IMG/VR virus record: IMGVR_UViG_3300042924_003382
Coordinates: 1 to 44,657 of that record
DNA length: 44,657 nucleotides
DNA from: a virus
Strand: one strand, 5' to 3'
Both the position numbers and the translations under genes were made by a program. The stretch's first letter is position 1. Each line of letters opens with the position of its first letter. The notes beneath the pieces were generated by a model, which ran no database searches, was not told the DNA's origin, and was given only the letters and a program-made list of their open reading frames with translations. Below are positions 6,596 to 16,198 of this stretch, piece by piece.

Positions 6596-9500
6596 TTCTT
6601 TGCTTTCTTGATTGCGTCTTCTCTATTCCGAAACACCCCGATAAGTCCAGCAGTTGCTCCGTAGAGGCGGTATTTTCCGTTGAGTTTGAGGATGATGCGG
6701 TCTTTGCGAATCGGCTCTTGCTCTGCTGTCACAACTTCTTCTGCCTTAGCAATCTCTGCCTCAATCTTCTTGAACCGCTGCGCCATCTCCTCGCTCAACG
6801 CTGCTGCCGCTTGTGTGGCCGATTCCTCGACTTGTGCTAGCTTTGCTTCGCGTTCTGCTGCGATTTGTGCGGCTTCTGCTTCGCCTCTTGCACGCACGTC
6901 CTGTAATGCGCCTTCGGTTACTTCACGAACGCCCCTGCGCAGTCCTTGAAGCTCGCGCATGGATGGCACTCCAAAGTCTTGTGGAAGAACAGTCTGCAAT
7001 GAGCGGCGAACATCCTCAACTCCAGCTTCCTGCTTTGTTGGTGGACGCTCCGCTGCGCGTTGTTGCGCTTCAAACATCCGCTCGATTGCCGTCCGCATCG
7101 CCGGATCCGCTGCTTCACGAGCGACTTCCATTGCCAGCTTTGCTTGCGGCAAATCAGAGGACAGGGCCAGTCTGAGGATTGCGTCCTTTTGGCGCGAAGT
7201 CATCTTCATCGCTTCGTTGCGATATGCTTTGCCGACAGGCTCTTCCCCAGTGAGTTTGGTGTATGCGTCCTCAAAGTTGAGGAGTGCTCTCACATACGTC
7301 TCGGCAATGCCTGCATCGCGGATAGCGGCAATCTGCTCATCGGACAACGCCACTTTCTTTGGCTTGGCAAAGAGCGCAGCTTCTTGCGCCATTGCCTCTT
7401 GCGCGGCCAAGCGTTCAGCGGAAGTGCCAGTGCCTTCTCGTGTGATGCGCTCGCGGACTTGCGCTACGTCAGCTTGTTTAGCTGCACGGATGCCAGCTTC
7501 AATCTGCTGCCCCATGGCAAATGGGGTCTTTGGAAGCGTCTCTTTCTTGCGCTTTGGCTGGAACCTTACTTGGCCTTCTTCTTCTTGACGTGCTCCGGCA
7601 GCTTCTTGCCCTTGGGTGTCTCCTTGGCGAACCGCTTCGCGATTGCTGGCTCGTTGGCGTACAGATACTTCCTTTGCGCGTTGCTCTTGAATGGCATACT
7701 GAATCTCCTTTACGGTGGTTAAATCCTTCTGGGCCTGCGCTGTAGCTGCCTCTGCTGCTTTCTCTAGCGTGCTGAACACGCCGATGCGGTTGCCGATTGG
7801 ATCGAACAAGCGATAGCCGGAAGTGTCCGTCTTGACGATGCGAGCACCATCTGCATCCTGCGCTATCATGCCCTTTGGCATCTGCTCAACCTTCGTGCGC
7901 TGCGGCTGAAAGCGTAGCTGTATAGCCTCGACACCCTTGTTGCTAATCGGTGTAACAACGCCAGTTTGCGTCAAGTTGCCAGTGATGCGCCTTGGTAAGA
8001 TGAACTCGATCCCGCTAACACGGTTGATGCCTCCACGCTGAATGTTGATGTCAGGCCGATAGGGAACTTTGTCTTGTGGCGTAACGAAGTTCAGAGCCTC
8101 ATGCAGCGTCTTGTGTGCGGTCTTGCCCATGGGCTTGCCGTCCACCTCAATCTCCCAGCCTTTCTTGGCTGCATCGAAGTTGTTTTCAGAGTCAGCGACA
8201 TGCCGCAGATATTGGTTGAGTGCCTTGTTTGCTTGAGCAATCGAGTCAAAGCCAGATGCGTTTCCCTTGCTGCGAACGTCTGCTGCTAGCTTGTTGAGCG
8301 CAGAGCCAATGTCTACGGCAAGGATTTGCACCCCATTGTCCTTGTTCCAAAGGACATCAACAACAGCCAATCGCTTGTCGATAGGGTTGCCGCTGCGAGC
8401 TGTTCCAGACTCAGCTTGTCCTTCTTTGAGGAAAGCCATGTAGTTGTTCCCCTGCAATAGCTCGCCAGTCTGCATGGCCCGAATAGCCATCTTGGTGTAA
8501 GCGGCTTCTTGTGCAGATAGGATTGGCCCACTGCTCTTGAGCGGAGTCTCAATGTTCGTGCGAGCAAGCCCGTCGATGACATCATCGCCAACCCCACGCA
8601 AGCTGAGGTTGTTCTTTTCAAAACGAGCGTTAAGTGGTTTGGACGCTCCTCCTTGAGCTAAGATTGGCTCAACCTTTGCCCACACGGGATTCCAGTGCTG
8701 CCTGGCATTCGCATCGCTCTTTTTGTAGAGCGACATGAACTTGCCCTTCTTGTCAGAGAAGTCCTGAGCAAGCACTCGCGGGTCAAGCGGCACTCCAACT
8801 CTGTCCGGCACTCCACTCTCCTTGGGGCTGAAGATGCGCTTGAGCGTTGGGTCAAGAACAGGGTTGCCTGTCTCTCTACCAAACAGCTTGTCCAGCTTGC
8901 CTCGCGCCACATTGACAGCTTCGCTCCAAATCGTGGGCATTGCCCCCGTGAGGAAGTTGCGCGGGTTCTGCTTGGTCACCCATTGCTCTGCGTAGCGAGC
9001 TGAAATCTCGTGCGTGATGTCGCGCAGCCTGCTGACCTGCTCAGAGATTGGCGTTGCTGGGTCGAATGCAGCATCGAGCCTCTCACGCAAGCGTTGCCCT
9101 TCGGTTGTGCCATCCGGCCTTGTGATGTTGTCAGCGTCCTTGAGATAGCCTTCGATAAGTCCGGCGATTGCGCCATCTGGTGCAGTCTGCTGGAGCCTGC
9201 CTTCTGCGTCCTTAGCGAAGAGCCTGCCTGTGAGTTCGTCGGCCAGAACGTCCGTCAGGAAAGCGTGAACCGTCTCGTGCGGAAGCGTTGTCGCATCTGC
9301 TCCACTGCGGTTGATGTAGATGGTCTTGTCGTTCGGATCGTAATAAGCGTTCCAGCCTGTCTCTCCACCTGGGCCTTTGACAACTTCGCCATCGACCACC
9401 TTGACCTTGCCTCCACGCTGGTTGATTAAGTCCTCCATCACGAGGAACGTGCCAAGATTGTTGCCCCTGCGGTCAGATTCACCCAGCTTGCTAAACAGGT

Positions 9501-10782
9501 CTGCACGGAAACCTAGGTCAGCTTCGCTCTCTCCAGCGGCAGCGGCTTTTGCAATGTTCCGTGCTGCATCGTTGAGCACACGCTCCTTGGCAACCCTGCC
9601 GCTAGCAACGTCGTACAGCTTGAGTCCGCCACCAATGATGGTTCCAGCAGCAAGTCCTCCGCCGATGGCTTCACCAATCTCCTCCTCGCTCCTGCTCTGC
9701 AAGTAGCCTAGTCCGCCACCAATGGCTGCACCAATAAGCCCAGCTTCAGCAGCCTGCGAAGCCACGAGCGCAGCGTCCCGTGGGATAAGCCTTGCGGTGA
9801 CATTGAGGATTGCTCTCGCCCCAGTGCTGAGATTGGGGTTCATAGCAGCTTTCTCAACGGAACTGAGCATCCCTGCTCCACCTACTGCTTCCCCTGCTGC
9901 TGCGGCTACAGCTTCTCCTGCTGCGGCAACTCCGCGCCCTGCTGCTTGGGTTGCTGCAATCTCCATGGCCCCTGGGACGAGGCCTGTTGCAACATCCACA
10001 ACTGCCGCTTTGGTCGCCAAGTCTTGCGCGGTACGCTCTGCCACGTTTGCAGGGACTCCGGCGAGTGTCTCTGCTGCTTTAGCAAATAGACGCTCTGGAT
10101 ACGTTGCCGCACGAACTGCTGCTTTGCCTGCGCGTTCAGCAAGCTTTCCTGCTGCGCCTACAGCCTTAGTTGCCACAGCTCCGGCTTTGCCTCCCATTCC
10201 CACCACGGGAACAAGGTTCATTGGGTCAGCGACAATCTCTGCCGCTGCGACCTGCTGCGGGTTCACTGGCATTCCGGCAATAGCGGCGTTGCTCGTCTCG
10301 TGCAGGGAGCGTGCAGCGTTGATGGAGTCGCGCCAAGTGGAGTATGCCGTTGCGCTGTCCCCGTTCATTAGTTCAAAGAGCGGAGAGCCTGGGCTTGTGC
10401 CACCTTGTGCCAGCATGGAGTAGTTCTCGATGTTGTTGGCCAATCCACGCACCAGCGAACCAGGGACTGAAGCTGGATCGGACGCAACTGCTGGGATGGC
10501 TCCAAGCAGGTTCCTTCCCATTTGTACAGCCCCATTGAAAATGCTGCCAACCACCTCTGCGGTGTCGATGTCCTTACTTTTGTTATAGCTCCTTAGCTTC
10601 TCAAAATCGTCGTAGGTCGGGTTCCAGCTTGGGTCGAGCAAACGGTTCTTGAGGTCGTATGCCACGTCCTCCCCTGTGCGAGGGAAGTTCTGGTCGATGT
10701 ACTCGCCAATCTCTTGCTCAGTAAAGTCGTCCGCAAAAGTGAGCGTCTTGTTCTTGGACGGGATAAAGACTTCTTGCGGCAT
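6592..10782 (-). CDS. Large internal virion protein with HExxH zincin motif
   Basis: 1396 aa, the largest protein. Residues about 170-420 are very rich in alanine and glycine, with a likely membrane-active segment (GLIGAAIGGGLGY). A zinc-metallopeptidase motif HETVH lies at 502-506. Middle and C-terminal parts are helical and R/K/E-rich, with two RFQP-type linkers and a short repeat (GYRLFDPIGNRIGVF and KYRLYGATAGLIGVF). It resembles the large polyvalent proteins that podoviruses eject into the cell with their DNA. The start at 10782 follows the 442-aa virion gene by 3 bp. Confidence 0.75.
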   Translation of the reverse strand: MPQEVFIPSKNKTLTFADDFTEQEIGEYIDQNFPRTGEDVAYDLKNRLLDPSWNPTYDDFEKLRSYNKSKDIDTAEVVGSIFNGAVQMGRNLLGAIPAVASDPASVPGSLVRGLANNIENYSMLAQGGTSPGSPLFELMNGDSATAYSTWRDSINAARSLHETSNAAIAGMPVNPQQVAAAEIVADPMNLVPVVGMGGKAGAVATKAVGAAGKLAERAGKAAVRAATYPERLFAKAAETLAGVPANVAERTAQDLATKAAVVDVATGLVPGAMEIAATQAAGRGVAAAGEAVAAAAGEAVGGAGMLSSVEKAAMNPNLSTGARAILNVTARLIPRDAALVASQAAEAGLIGAAIGGGLGYLQSRSEEEIGEAIGGGLAAGTIIGGGLKLYDVASGRVAKERVLNDAARNIAKAAAAGESEADLGFRADLFSKLGESDRRGNNLGTFLVMEDLINQRGGKVKVVDGEVVKGPGGETGWNAYYDPNDKTIYINRSGADATTLPHETVHAFLTDVLADELTGRLFAKDAEGRLQQTAPDGAIAGLIEGYLKDADNITRPDGTTEGQRLRERLDAAFDPATPISEQVSRLRDITHEISARYAEQWVTKQNPRNFLTGAMPTIWSEAVNVARGKLDKLFGRETGNPVLDPTLKRIFSPKESGVPDRVGVPLDPRVLAQDFSDKKGKFMSLYKKSDANARQHWNPVWAKVEPILAQGGASKPLNARFEKNNLSLRGVGDDVIDGLARTNIETPLKSSGPILSAQEAAYTKMAIRAMQTGELLQGNNYMAFLKEGQAESGTARSGNPIDKRLAVVDVLWNKDNGVQILAVDIGSALNKLAADVRSKGNASGFDSIAQANKALNQYLRHVADSENNFDAAKKGWEIEVDGKPMGKTAHKTLHEALNFVTPQDKVPYRPDINIQRGGINRVSGIEFILPRRITGNLTQTGVVTPISNKGVEAIQLRFQPQRTKVEQMPKGMIAQDADGARIVKTDTSGYRLFDPIGNRIGVFSTLEKAAEAATAQAQKDLTTVKEIQYAIQEQRAKEVSVRQRASNREAVRQGDTQGQEAAGARQEEEGQVRFQPKRKKETLPKTPFAMGQQIEAGIRAAKQADVAQVRERITREGTGTSAERLAAQEAMAQEAALFAKPKKVALSDEQIAAIRDAGIAETYVRALLNFEDAYTKLTGEEPVGKAYRNEAMKMTSRQKDAILRLALSSDLPQAKLAMEVAREAADPAMRTAIERMFEAQQRAAERPPTKQEAGVEDVRRSLQTVLPQDFGVPSMRELQGLRRGVREVTEGALQDVRARGEAEAAQIAAEREAKLAQVEESATQAAAALSEEMAQRFKKIEAEIAKAEEVVTAEQEPIRKDRIILKLNGKYRLYGATAGLIGVFRNREDAIKKAKK

Positions 10783-10785
10783 ATT

Positions 10786-12114
10786 TTACTTCTTTCTGAT
10801 TTCAAATCCCGTCCCGCTTTTTGTGACAATTGGCTGACTCGATTGCTGTGCCGCTGGCTGGCCTTTTTTGATGACTTGCCCTTGGTCGTATCCCTTTGTG
10901 ATTTGGCTGTAGTATGAAGGCTTTTCTGGAACCAAATCTTTCAGTACAGGAAATTTTTTAGCCAGCTTCTCGGCTTGATTGAAAGCCGACACCATGCGGT
11001 TTCCTGTCATGTTTCGCAGCACTTCAACAGACTTTGCAAATCCGCCAGGGTTTGTGGTGAAGAAGTTTGCCATTGAATCCGGCTGCATAGCCGTGATGAA
11101 GTTCCACGCCTGAAGCGACCCGCCTAGACGCAAGTACTCGTTTTGAGATAGAGCGTCCGATGTCCCACTAATTGCCGTGTTGATAGACTTCAGAGAAGCC
11201 TTTAGAGCTTCAATCCTAGCCGCTCTATCTTGCCCTTTCGCTGTAGACGCTTCCTCTGCTGCTTTGCGAAGAGCTTCGATTTGGTCAATGTTCTCAATGT
11301 TCTTTCGGATTCTTTGCGTGATGTCGTTGAACGGCTCTTTTACAAGTTGAATATTGTCACGAACCATCTCCCGTTTATTTGGGGCCGTCACGGAATACAC
11401 AATGCCGTCAATCTCTTCAATTTCCGGCTTCCACTCAGAATCAAGCTGCGCCATGGCATTCTTCAATCCTGCCTCAACGGACATTCTATCCACGTTAGGC
11501 ATGCCTAAGAACTGTTGCGCTTGCTTTAGGTAACCCTGCTTAATTGCCTCGTATCTCTGCCTCTGTGCTGAAACCGCTTGCCGTGGAGCCTCTTCGATTG
11601 CAGGCCGTGCTTGCACTTGTTGCGGTGCTTGGCCTTCTTGCGCTGGTGCTTCTTGTGGAAGCTGCACTTCAAATACCGTTGACTCAATAGGCTTGTTTGC
11701 TTCAGCCAACCCAGCCTCTGCTGTCTTAAGTTTCTCCTTGGCTTTTGCAATGGCTAGATTCTGTTGCGCTGCTTCTTTTGCGCTCAAAGGAGGACGTTCA
11801 AATCTGCCACTAGTGGTCGGAACATACTTCTGCTTTCCAACTGCATCCAACTCCTTTAGAGCCGATTGCACTGCTTGCGTTTGCGCTGCAACTCGCTGCC
11901 CTTGACCTTCAATATCAGCCAAGTATGTCAGTGCCGTTTGGTTTAGCTGAACGGGGTCGTATGCCTTTTGATACGTCTGCCGCGCAGCCTCGACGTGAGC
12001 TGGGTTGTTCGGGTCAAATCCCTCTGGAACACGAATCTTGATTGGAGGCGTTGGCAACTCCCACCCTTCTGGGAACACGCCCTCCTCGTAGGATGCTTTA
12101 GGTGCTGCGTCCAT
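10786..12114 (-). CDS. Putative internal virion protein
   Basis: A 442-aa, mostly alpha-helical protein with a Q/A/P-rich central stretch (PAQEGQAPQQVQARP) and coiled-coil segments. No enzymatic motif. Its place between a 159-aa glycine/alanine-rich protein and the 1396-aa protein, and its composition, fit the internal or ejection proteins of podoviruses. The ATG at 12114 follows the previous stop by one base. Could also be a tail-associated protein; the family is not recognised. Confidence 0.65.
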   Translation of the reverse strand: MDAAPKASYEEGVFPEGWELPTPPIKIRVPEGFDPNNPAHVEAARQTYQKAYDPVQLNQTALTYLADIEGQGQRVAAQTQAVQSALKELDAVGKQKYVPTTSGRFERPPLSAKEAAQQNLAIAKAKEKLKTAEAGLAEANKPIESTVFEVQLPQEAPAQEGQAPQQVQARPAIEEAPRQAVSAQRQRYEAIKQGYLKQAQQFLGMPNVDRMSVEAGLKNAMAQLDSEWKPEIEEIDGIVYSVTAPNKREMVRDNIQLVKEPFNDITQRIRKNIENIDQIEALRKAAEEASTAKGQDRAARIEALKASLKSINTAISGTSDALSQNEYLRLGGSLQAWNFITAMQPDSMANFFTTNPGGFAKSVEVLRNMTGNRMVSAFNQAEKLAKKFPVLKDLVPEKPSYYSQITKGYDQGQVIKKGQPAAQQSSQPIVTKSGTGFEIRKK

Positions 12115-12115
12115 G

Positions 12116-12595
12116 TTATGGATTTAACGATTCCGTTTTGAACATAATCGGCGTTCCACTCCCGCTTCCGCTTCCTCCTGCCCTCATCCCTGCCACATCC
12201 AATCTGCCCTTGTTCATCTCGCGGATGCGGTTTAGCTCAAACATGTTCTTGAGATAATCGCTCACAGCAGACGTTCCAAACTTTGCAATCTGCGCGTTGG
12301 ATAATTCTGGGTCGTTTAAGAACTGGTTAAGCATGTACCCCGTTGAGCCTTCCGTCTTAACGTCGGGCATCGTTGCAGCGAACTTCTTAACAGCAGCAGC
12401 AGTCTTGTTTACATCCTGCGCGTTGGCATATGCGCCAGCAGCAGACTGAATCCCTGCGCCAATCTGTTCGCCAAAAGACTGCAATCCCTTGCCGTATAGC
12501 TCACCAGCTTTCGCCATCCCTTCAGCTACACCCTGCCCCATCATGGACATTGCCGCTGGTGGCTGATACCCGAATAACATTTGTGGTTTTGCCAT
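12116..12595 (-). CDS. Putative internal virion protein, small
   Basis: A 159-aa protein, MAKPQMLFGYQPPAAMSMMG, with A/G/M-rich helices and a C-terminal GSGSGSG linker. AGGAGA seven bases before the ATG at 12595 fixes the start, even though that start lies inside the end of the YkgJ-like gene. This kind of small alanine-rich protein ahead of ejection proteins is typical of podovirus virion operons. Function inferred from position only. Confidence 0.65.
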   Translation of the reverse strand: MAKPQMLFGYQPPAAMSMMGQGVAEGMAKAGELYGKGLQSFGEQIGAGIQSAAGAYANAQDVNKTAAAVKKFAATMPDVKTEGSTGYMLNQFLNDPELSNAQIAKFGTSAVSDYLKNMFELNRIREMNKGRLDVAGMRAGGSGSGSGTPIMFKTESLNP

Positions 12596-12932
12596 ATCGT
12601 TCTCTCCTAGCTTCTAAACAAAGTTGACTGCCTTTAATGAAGTTTCTGCAAGCCTGCGGTCTGTTGTTGTATATTGAGCAAGATGTTTGTACTCCAACTA
12701 TGCCTTGCAAAGCAACGCATCTATTGTTTGAAGTCTTTAGGAGAGGATAGTCCTCCCGTTGCATTTCCTTGGGGATTCCACTCGCATCCGACCGATCCCG
12801 CTTGAGAATCGGCCATGACCACTTGTGGCTGCAACACGCTCCGCACGTCTGGCAATCCAGCTCTGACGTTGCAATAGTCGAGTCGGGGCTGTTCGTGCAA
12901 AACGAACTCTGAGATGTTTTCAATGTCTGCAT
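12522..12932 (-). CDS. YkgJ-type cysteine-cluster protein
   Basis: About 136 aa. It has the YkgJ family pattern: CQTCGACC near the N-terminus, CVALQG, TSCSIYNNRPQACRNF and a final CLEAR. The eight cysteines should bind zinc or an iron-sulfur cluster. It lies in a different frame from, and overlaps by about 210 bp, the 3' end of the PAPS-reductase-like gene; it also overlaps the next gene by 74 bp. The ATG at 12932 is my choice; no clear ribosome binding site precedes it. A partner role with the sulfur-type enzyme upstream is an inference. Confidence 0.75.
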   Translation of the reverse strand: MQTLKTSQSSFCTNSPDSTIATSELDCQTCGACCSHKWSWPILKRDRSDASGIPKEMQREDYPLLKTSNNRCVALQGIVGVQTSCSIYNNRPQACRNFIKGSQLCLEARRERYGKTTNVIRVSATSGNVHDGAGCS

Positions 12933-13632
12933 GTAATTTGGGGCATCTGACAAACTGCCCTTCCCTCTTGTCCACGCACCGCATGCACGCATGCACATAG
13001 TCCGAGTTGAAGTGCTTGTCAGGTCTGCTGACCACCTTCTCGTCGTAGCGGTACTTGTCGTAAGGGATGTTGTTTGCCAGAATGTATTCAGCTACGTCTT
13101 CGTCCGTCCACTCCCTCAAGGGAAACCACATCTCAGTCAACGCGCCGAGACGCTTCATGTCAATGTTCAGTGGCACAACACCCGTGAGCGGGTCGATGTC
13201 CACAGACTTGTGACCGCACAAAAGCACATCGAAGTTCGAGAACGTCTTTGAAGTTGGACGATTGAGCCAGTCTAGTCCGCACACCCAGGGTCTACGCTCA
13301 TCGAAAGGTTCCGTACCGCGCATGACGCTCAGTGTACCAGAGCCGATGTTGTAGGTTTCGCACACGTCGATACGATCGTTCCCGTGGGTTAGCGCAACTC
13401 GCTCCGGAAGCCAGTCGTGGACGGTCAGTCCCGTCTGCTCCTGCACATCGTGATGGTGGCGATACTTATTCGGCAAGAACGGGAGCTTGAAGTGAATCAC
13501 CTCGATGTCCGGCTTGATTTGCCGAGCGATGTCCAAAAGGACAGTTGAGTCTTTCCCGCCGCTCCAAAGAACTGCGGGCCTCTTTGCCTTTGAGAAGGCT
13601 TTGCGTATTGTATGTTCCGTGTTGTGTTTCAT
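12721..13632 (-). CDS. PAPS reductase/PP-loop family protein
   Basis: 303 aa. The PP-loop SGGKDS at 24-29 in VLWSGGKDSTVLLDIA marks an ATP-pyrophosphatase of the PAPS reductase family; WTDEDVAEYI and cysteines in CMRCVDK and RCPKL fit the C-terminal half. Enzymes of this family use sulfur chemistry on nucleotides, sulfate or tRNA; which substrate this one uses cannot be told. It sits among virion genes, not metabolic ones. The last 50 residues overlap the YkgJ-like gene in another frame. The start overlaps the previous stop as TAATG. Confidence 0.85.
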   Translation of the reverse strand: MKHNTEHTIRKAFSKAKRPAVLWSGGKDSTVLLDIARQIKPDIEVIHFKLPFLPNKYRHHHDVQEQTGLTVHDWLPERVALTHGNDRIDVCETYNIGSGTLSVMRGTEPFDERRPWVCGLDWLNRPTSKTFSNFDVLLCGHKSVDIDPLTGVVPLNIDMKRLGALTEMWFPLREWTDEDVAEYILANNIPYDKYRYDEKVVSRPDKHFNSDYVHACMRCVDKREGQFVRCPKLHADIENISEFVLHEQPRLDYCNVRAGLPDVRSVLQPQVVMADSQAGSVGCEWNPQGNATGGLSSPKDFKQ

Positions 13633-14501
13633 TAGAAAGCAATCCCAGCCCCAACAAGCAGTCCGCCGCCAATACCTCCAGCCATGCCCATTCTCCCAGC
13701 ACCTGCCGCTGCGCTTGCTTGAGCTTGTCCGATGCCTCCCTGCACAAGTGCGTTGTGTCCCCCGTAGATAGCCCCCATGCCTGTTGGTGACTCTGCATTG
13801 AAGTATTGCGCTCCAGCCTGCCCTTGTCCCATGAGTGCGCTCTGGATGGTGTTTCCGGCGAAGTTGCCTGCATACAAGCTTGGGCCAAAGAACGTGCCCA
13901 TTGCAGGAGCTGCCTGTTGCTGGAGCGTTTGAGCAATACCTGTGGCTAGCTGGAGCCTGTTTGCTCTCAAGCCCTCTTCCTCCATCTTCCGCGCACGCAT
14001 GAACTGGTTGCGGTTTAGAACTTCCGTCAAAGCTGCTTGGTCACCCAATGCAATCCCACGGGCTGCATATGCTGCACGAGCCTGCTGCTCGACTGCACGC
14101 TGCTCTTCTGGAGTCATGGTGTAGTCTGGACGCTGCGAGGAAAGCTCTTCTCCTACTTGCTGTAGATTCTGCGCAATCCCAGCCGTTCCTGCTGCGTCCA
14201 AGAAGCCTTGCACCATGGGCTTCGCCCTTTGCTGGACTGCCTCGAGGTTCAACTCTTGCGTTCCTCTGGTTACTTGCCGCTCAAGCTCCGTGAGCTTTGG
14301 AGCAAGTTCCAGTGCTAAATCGGCTTGCGCTTGAGCTTCATCGCGCATCATGCGCTGCTGCAACTGTGCGTAGAGTGGCTGGTACTGCTGTTCCGCTGCA
14401 AAGATTTCTGGAGCGTACTTGAGCTGCGAACGCAGAATCTCCTCCATCGACCCCGAGTATGACGGCGGGGTTGGCATGTTGATTTTAGGACTACCTCCCA
14501 T
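13632..14501 (-). CDS. Putative virion/tail-associated protein
   Basis: 289 aa: a helical, Q/A/E-rich body (about 20-200) and a glycine/alanine-rich C-terminal tail ending GGIGGGLLVGAGIAF, which is probably membrane-inserting. I recognise the general style of phage tail or internal virion proteins (opening PTPPSYSGSMEE), but no named family. It lies between a 129-aa hypothetical protein and the PAPS-reductase-like gene. Confidence 0.65.
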   Translation of the reverse strand: MGGSPKINMPTPPSYSGSMEEILRSQLKYAPEIFAAEQQYQPLYAQLQQRMMRDEAQAQADLALELAPKLTELERQVTRGTQELNLEAVQQRAKPMVQGFLDAAGTAGIAQNLQQVGEELSSQRPDYTMTPEEQRAVEQQARAAYAARGIALGDQAALTEVLNRNQFMRARKMEEEGLRANRLQLATGIAQTLQQQAAPAMGTFFGPSLYAGNFAGNTIQSALMGQGQAGAQYFNAESPTGMGAIYGGHNALVQGGIGQAQASAAAGAGRMGMAGGIGGGLLVGAGIAF

Positions 14502-14880
14502 AAAATAATCGTGTGAGTTTCTGCGCTGTTACTTCCCTGATGATTCCGTTTCTAATGGCGTAAATCAAGTCAGGTTTCTTGTCTTGGATTGCACGTCCGA
14601 CCATGTCTTCAAATGCCGCCCTGTTCTTTGCCCAGAGCGTGTAGATTGTCCAGTCGTTCGTGAGTTCATCCCACTCCCAGTCCGGCAGCTTGCAGCCAGG
14701 GTGCGCTAGCATCACAGCTTCAATCTCGTCCTCTTGGTTTATGGAGTAGAATAGCCCTCCATGCAGTCCGTAATATATCAGTATGTTCCGTATCTCCGCT
14801 TCGCTTGTGCCATCCCAGAGCTTGGGATGACGCTTTGCTGCGGCTAGTTCTGCTTCAAGGATTTTGTCCCATACGGTCAT
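14491..14880 (-). CDS. Hypothetical protein in tail module
   Basis: A 129-aa protein, MTVWDKILEAELAAAKRHPK, ending LTRLFYGR. It is tryptophan-rich with no recognised motif. The ATG at 14880 overlaps the stop of the upstream fibre-like gene as ATGA; an earlier in-frame start at 14901 is less likely. The last 10 bp overlap the next gene. Possibly a chaperone or tail assembly factor because it directly follows a fibre gene; that is inference only. Confidence 0.65.
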   Translation of the reverse strand: MTVWDKILEAELAAAKRHPKLWDGTSEAEIRNILIYYGLHGGLFYSINQEDEIEAVMLAHPGCKLPDWEWDELTNDWTIYTLWAKNRAAFEDMVGRAIQDKKPDLIYAIRNGIIREVTAQKLTRLFYGR

Positions 14881-16196
14881 CTGAAGATAACTACGTTGCA
14901 ATCATGCAGCCATTGCTGCGGACATCCTGTATTGGTGTCTGCAAAGAATCCTACATGAATACCTTTTGATGTGACTCCGAATCCAGTTGGTGATGTAGAC
15001 GTGTAAGGCAGGTTTAGCGTTGCTGCTGCGTTCTGTAGTTGCCTCATTTGCAAGCATGACAAGAACTGGCAAGCTGTTGCGTTGTTTCCCGTTACGGCAT
15101 CCCCCCTGACACTTGTTGAATACAGCGTTGACTGCGTTGATGGAGTCACAACGGCATCTGTCATTGACCCTGTTTCCGTGTCGTACCAGTAGTTTATATA
15201 TTGCTTGTTTGAAGCAGCACACAAATACACGCTCTTAATGTTCTTGTTGCCGTTTACATCCAGCATAGATGGTAATGCTGGAGGCGTTAGGTTCGCATAC
15301 ATGACAGTCAGGTTTGTGCTGCCAGTTTTTGCTGTGGTATCTGTGTGTGTAACGGTGAACGTGTTGTTTGCCGTGTTTACTGTTTCAATCTTGTATAGCC
15401 GTGCTGCAAACGTGCCGATAGCTGATGAAGTTCCAATGTATTGTCCTGCCACAAAGAACGGCTGTGCTGCGTTGAACAACGCTGGATTCGACACGGTAAA
15501 TGTTACCGTATTTGATCCTGCCGTCTGGGAGACGCTCGATGAAATGTAGTTTGTCGTGATTAGCGTGTTTGTTGTCCCTGGCGCAGTGGTCGTCCGCATC
15601 CGCAGCGATGCCACTTCTTTTGTGTTCCAGTTCTCCACGTACTGCTTCGTTGCAGCTTGAAGCGGTTGTAGTGGGTCTGCCGATAGCGTCAGGATGGACG
15701 ATGTGCCAATCATCGAGATTGAGCCGCTTACAAGTCCGCCAGTTGCTTTGGACAAAAATCCGTTGTCCACATACTGCTTCGGCACCGCTTGGAAGGCAGA
15801 TATTGGGTCTTGTCCCAAAGTAAGGATGGCTCCAGAGGAGAGCGTCATCGACGATCCAGACGCAAGGGTGATTTGCGCTCCTGACGCTAGAGCCATGATG
15901 CTGCCGGACGCCAGTGCGATGTCTGCTCCGCTTGCGAATGACACGTTCTGCCCTAGCGTTTGTGGCTGGCTCTTGTCGAAAAGGTTGAGCGGAGTAATTA
16001 GCGATGCAAGCGTTGCCTTGCTAAGACTGCTGCCATCTGAAATGAGCACTGAGTTCGTTGACGCTACAGACTGAGCAGTTGGCTGCTCATTGATACATCC
16101 TGGCAATAGCACAGCAGCGTCTACATGATAGTTGAGATTTGCCGCAGTAACAGCCATCCCCTGCAAGTACTCTGTTCCTTTTTGAATCTGTGCCAT
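14877..16196 (-). CDS. Tail fibre/head fibre protein with KQYVD repeats
   Basis: 439 aa. The N-terminal part has repeated LASGA/TLSSG-type strands, followed by two copies of a familiar fibre repeat, ISAFQAVPKQYVDN and LQPLQAATKQYVEN. The C-terminal half is rich in T, S and N and strand-like, as in receptor-binding fibres. Phage fibres of this kind form trimers. It is one of three fibre-like proteins (with 19504 and 22619) and is coupled by ATGA to a possible accessory gene. Confidence 0.75.
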   Translation of the reverse strand: MAQIQKGTEYLQGMAVTAANLNYHVDAAVLLPGCINEQPTAQSVASTNSVLISDGSSLSKATLASLITPLNLFDKSQPQTLGQNVSFASGADIALASGSIMALASGAQITLASGSSMTLSSGAILTLGQDPISAFQAVPKQYVDNGFLSKATGGLVSGSISMIGTSSILTLSADPLQPLQAATKQYVENWNTKEVASLRMRTTTAPGTTNTLITTNYISSSVSQTAGSNTVTFTVSNPALFNAAQPFFVAGQYIGTSSAIGTFAARLYKIETVNTANNTFTVTHTDTTAKTGSTNLTVMYANLTPPALPSMLDVNGNKNIKSVYLCAASNKQYINYWYDTETGSMTDAVVTPSTQSTLYSTSVRGDAVTGNNATACQFLSCLQMRQLQNAAATLNLPYTSTSPTGFGVTSKGIHVGFFADTNTGCPQQWLHDCNVVIFR

Positions 16197-16198
16197 AA

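Noticed and set aside
9722-10423. Plus-strand ORF (233 codons) opposite the large virion protein
   Set aside because: Alanine/serine-rich antisense of the Ala/Gly-rich region; a composition artefact.
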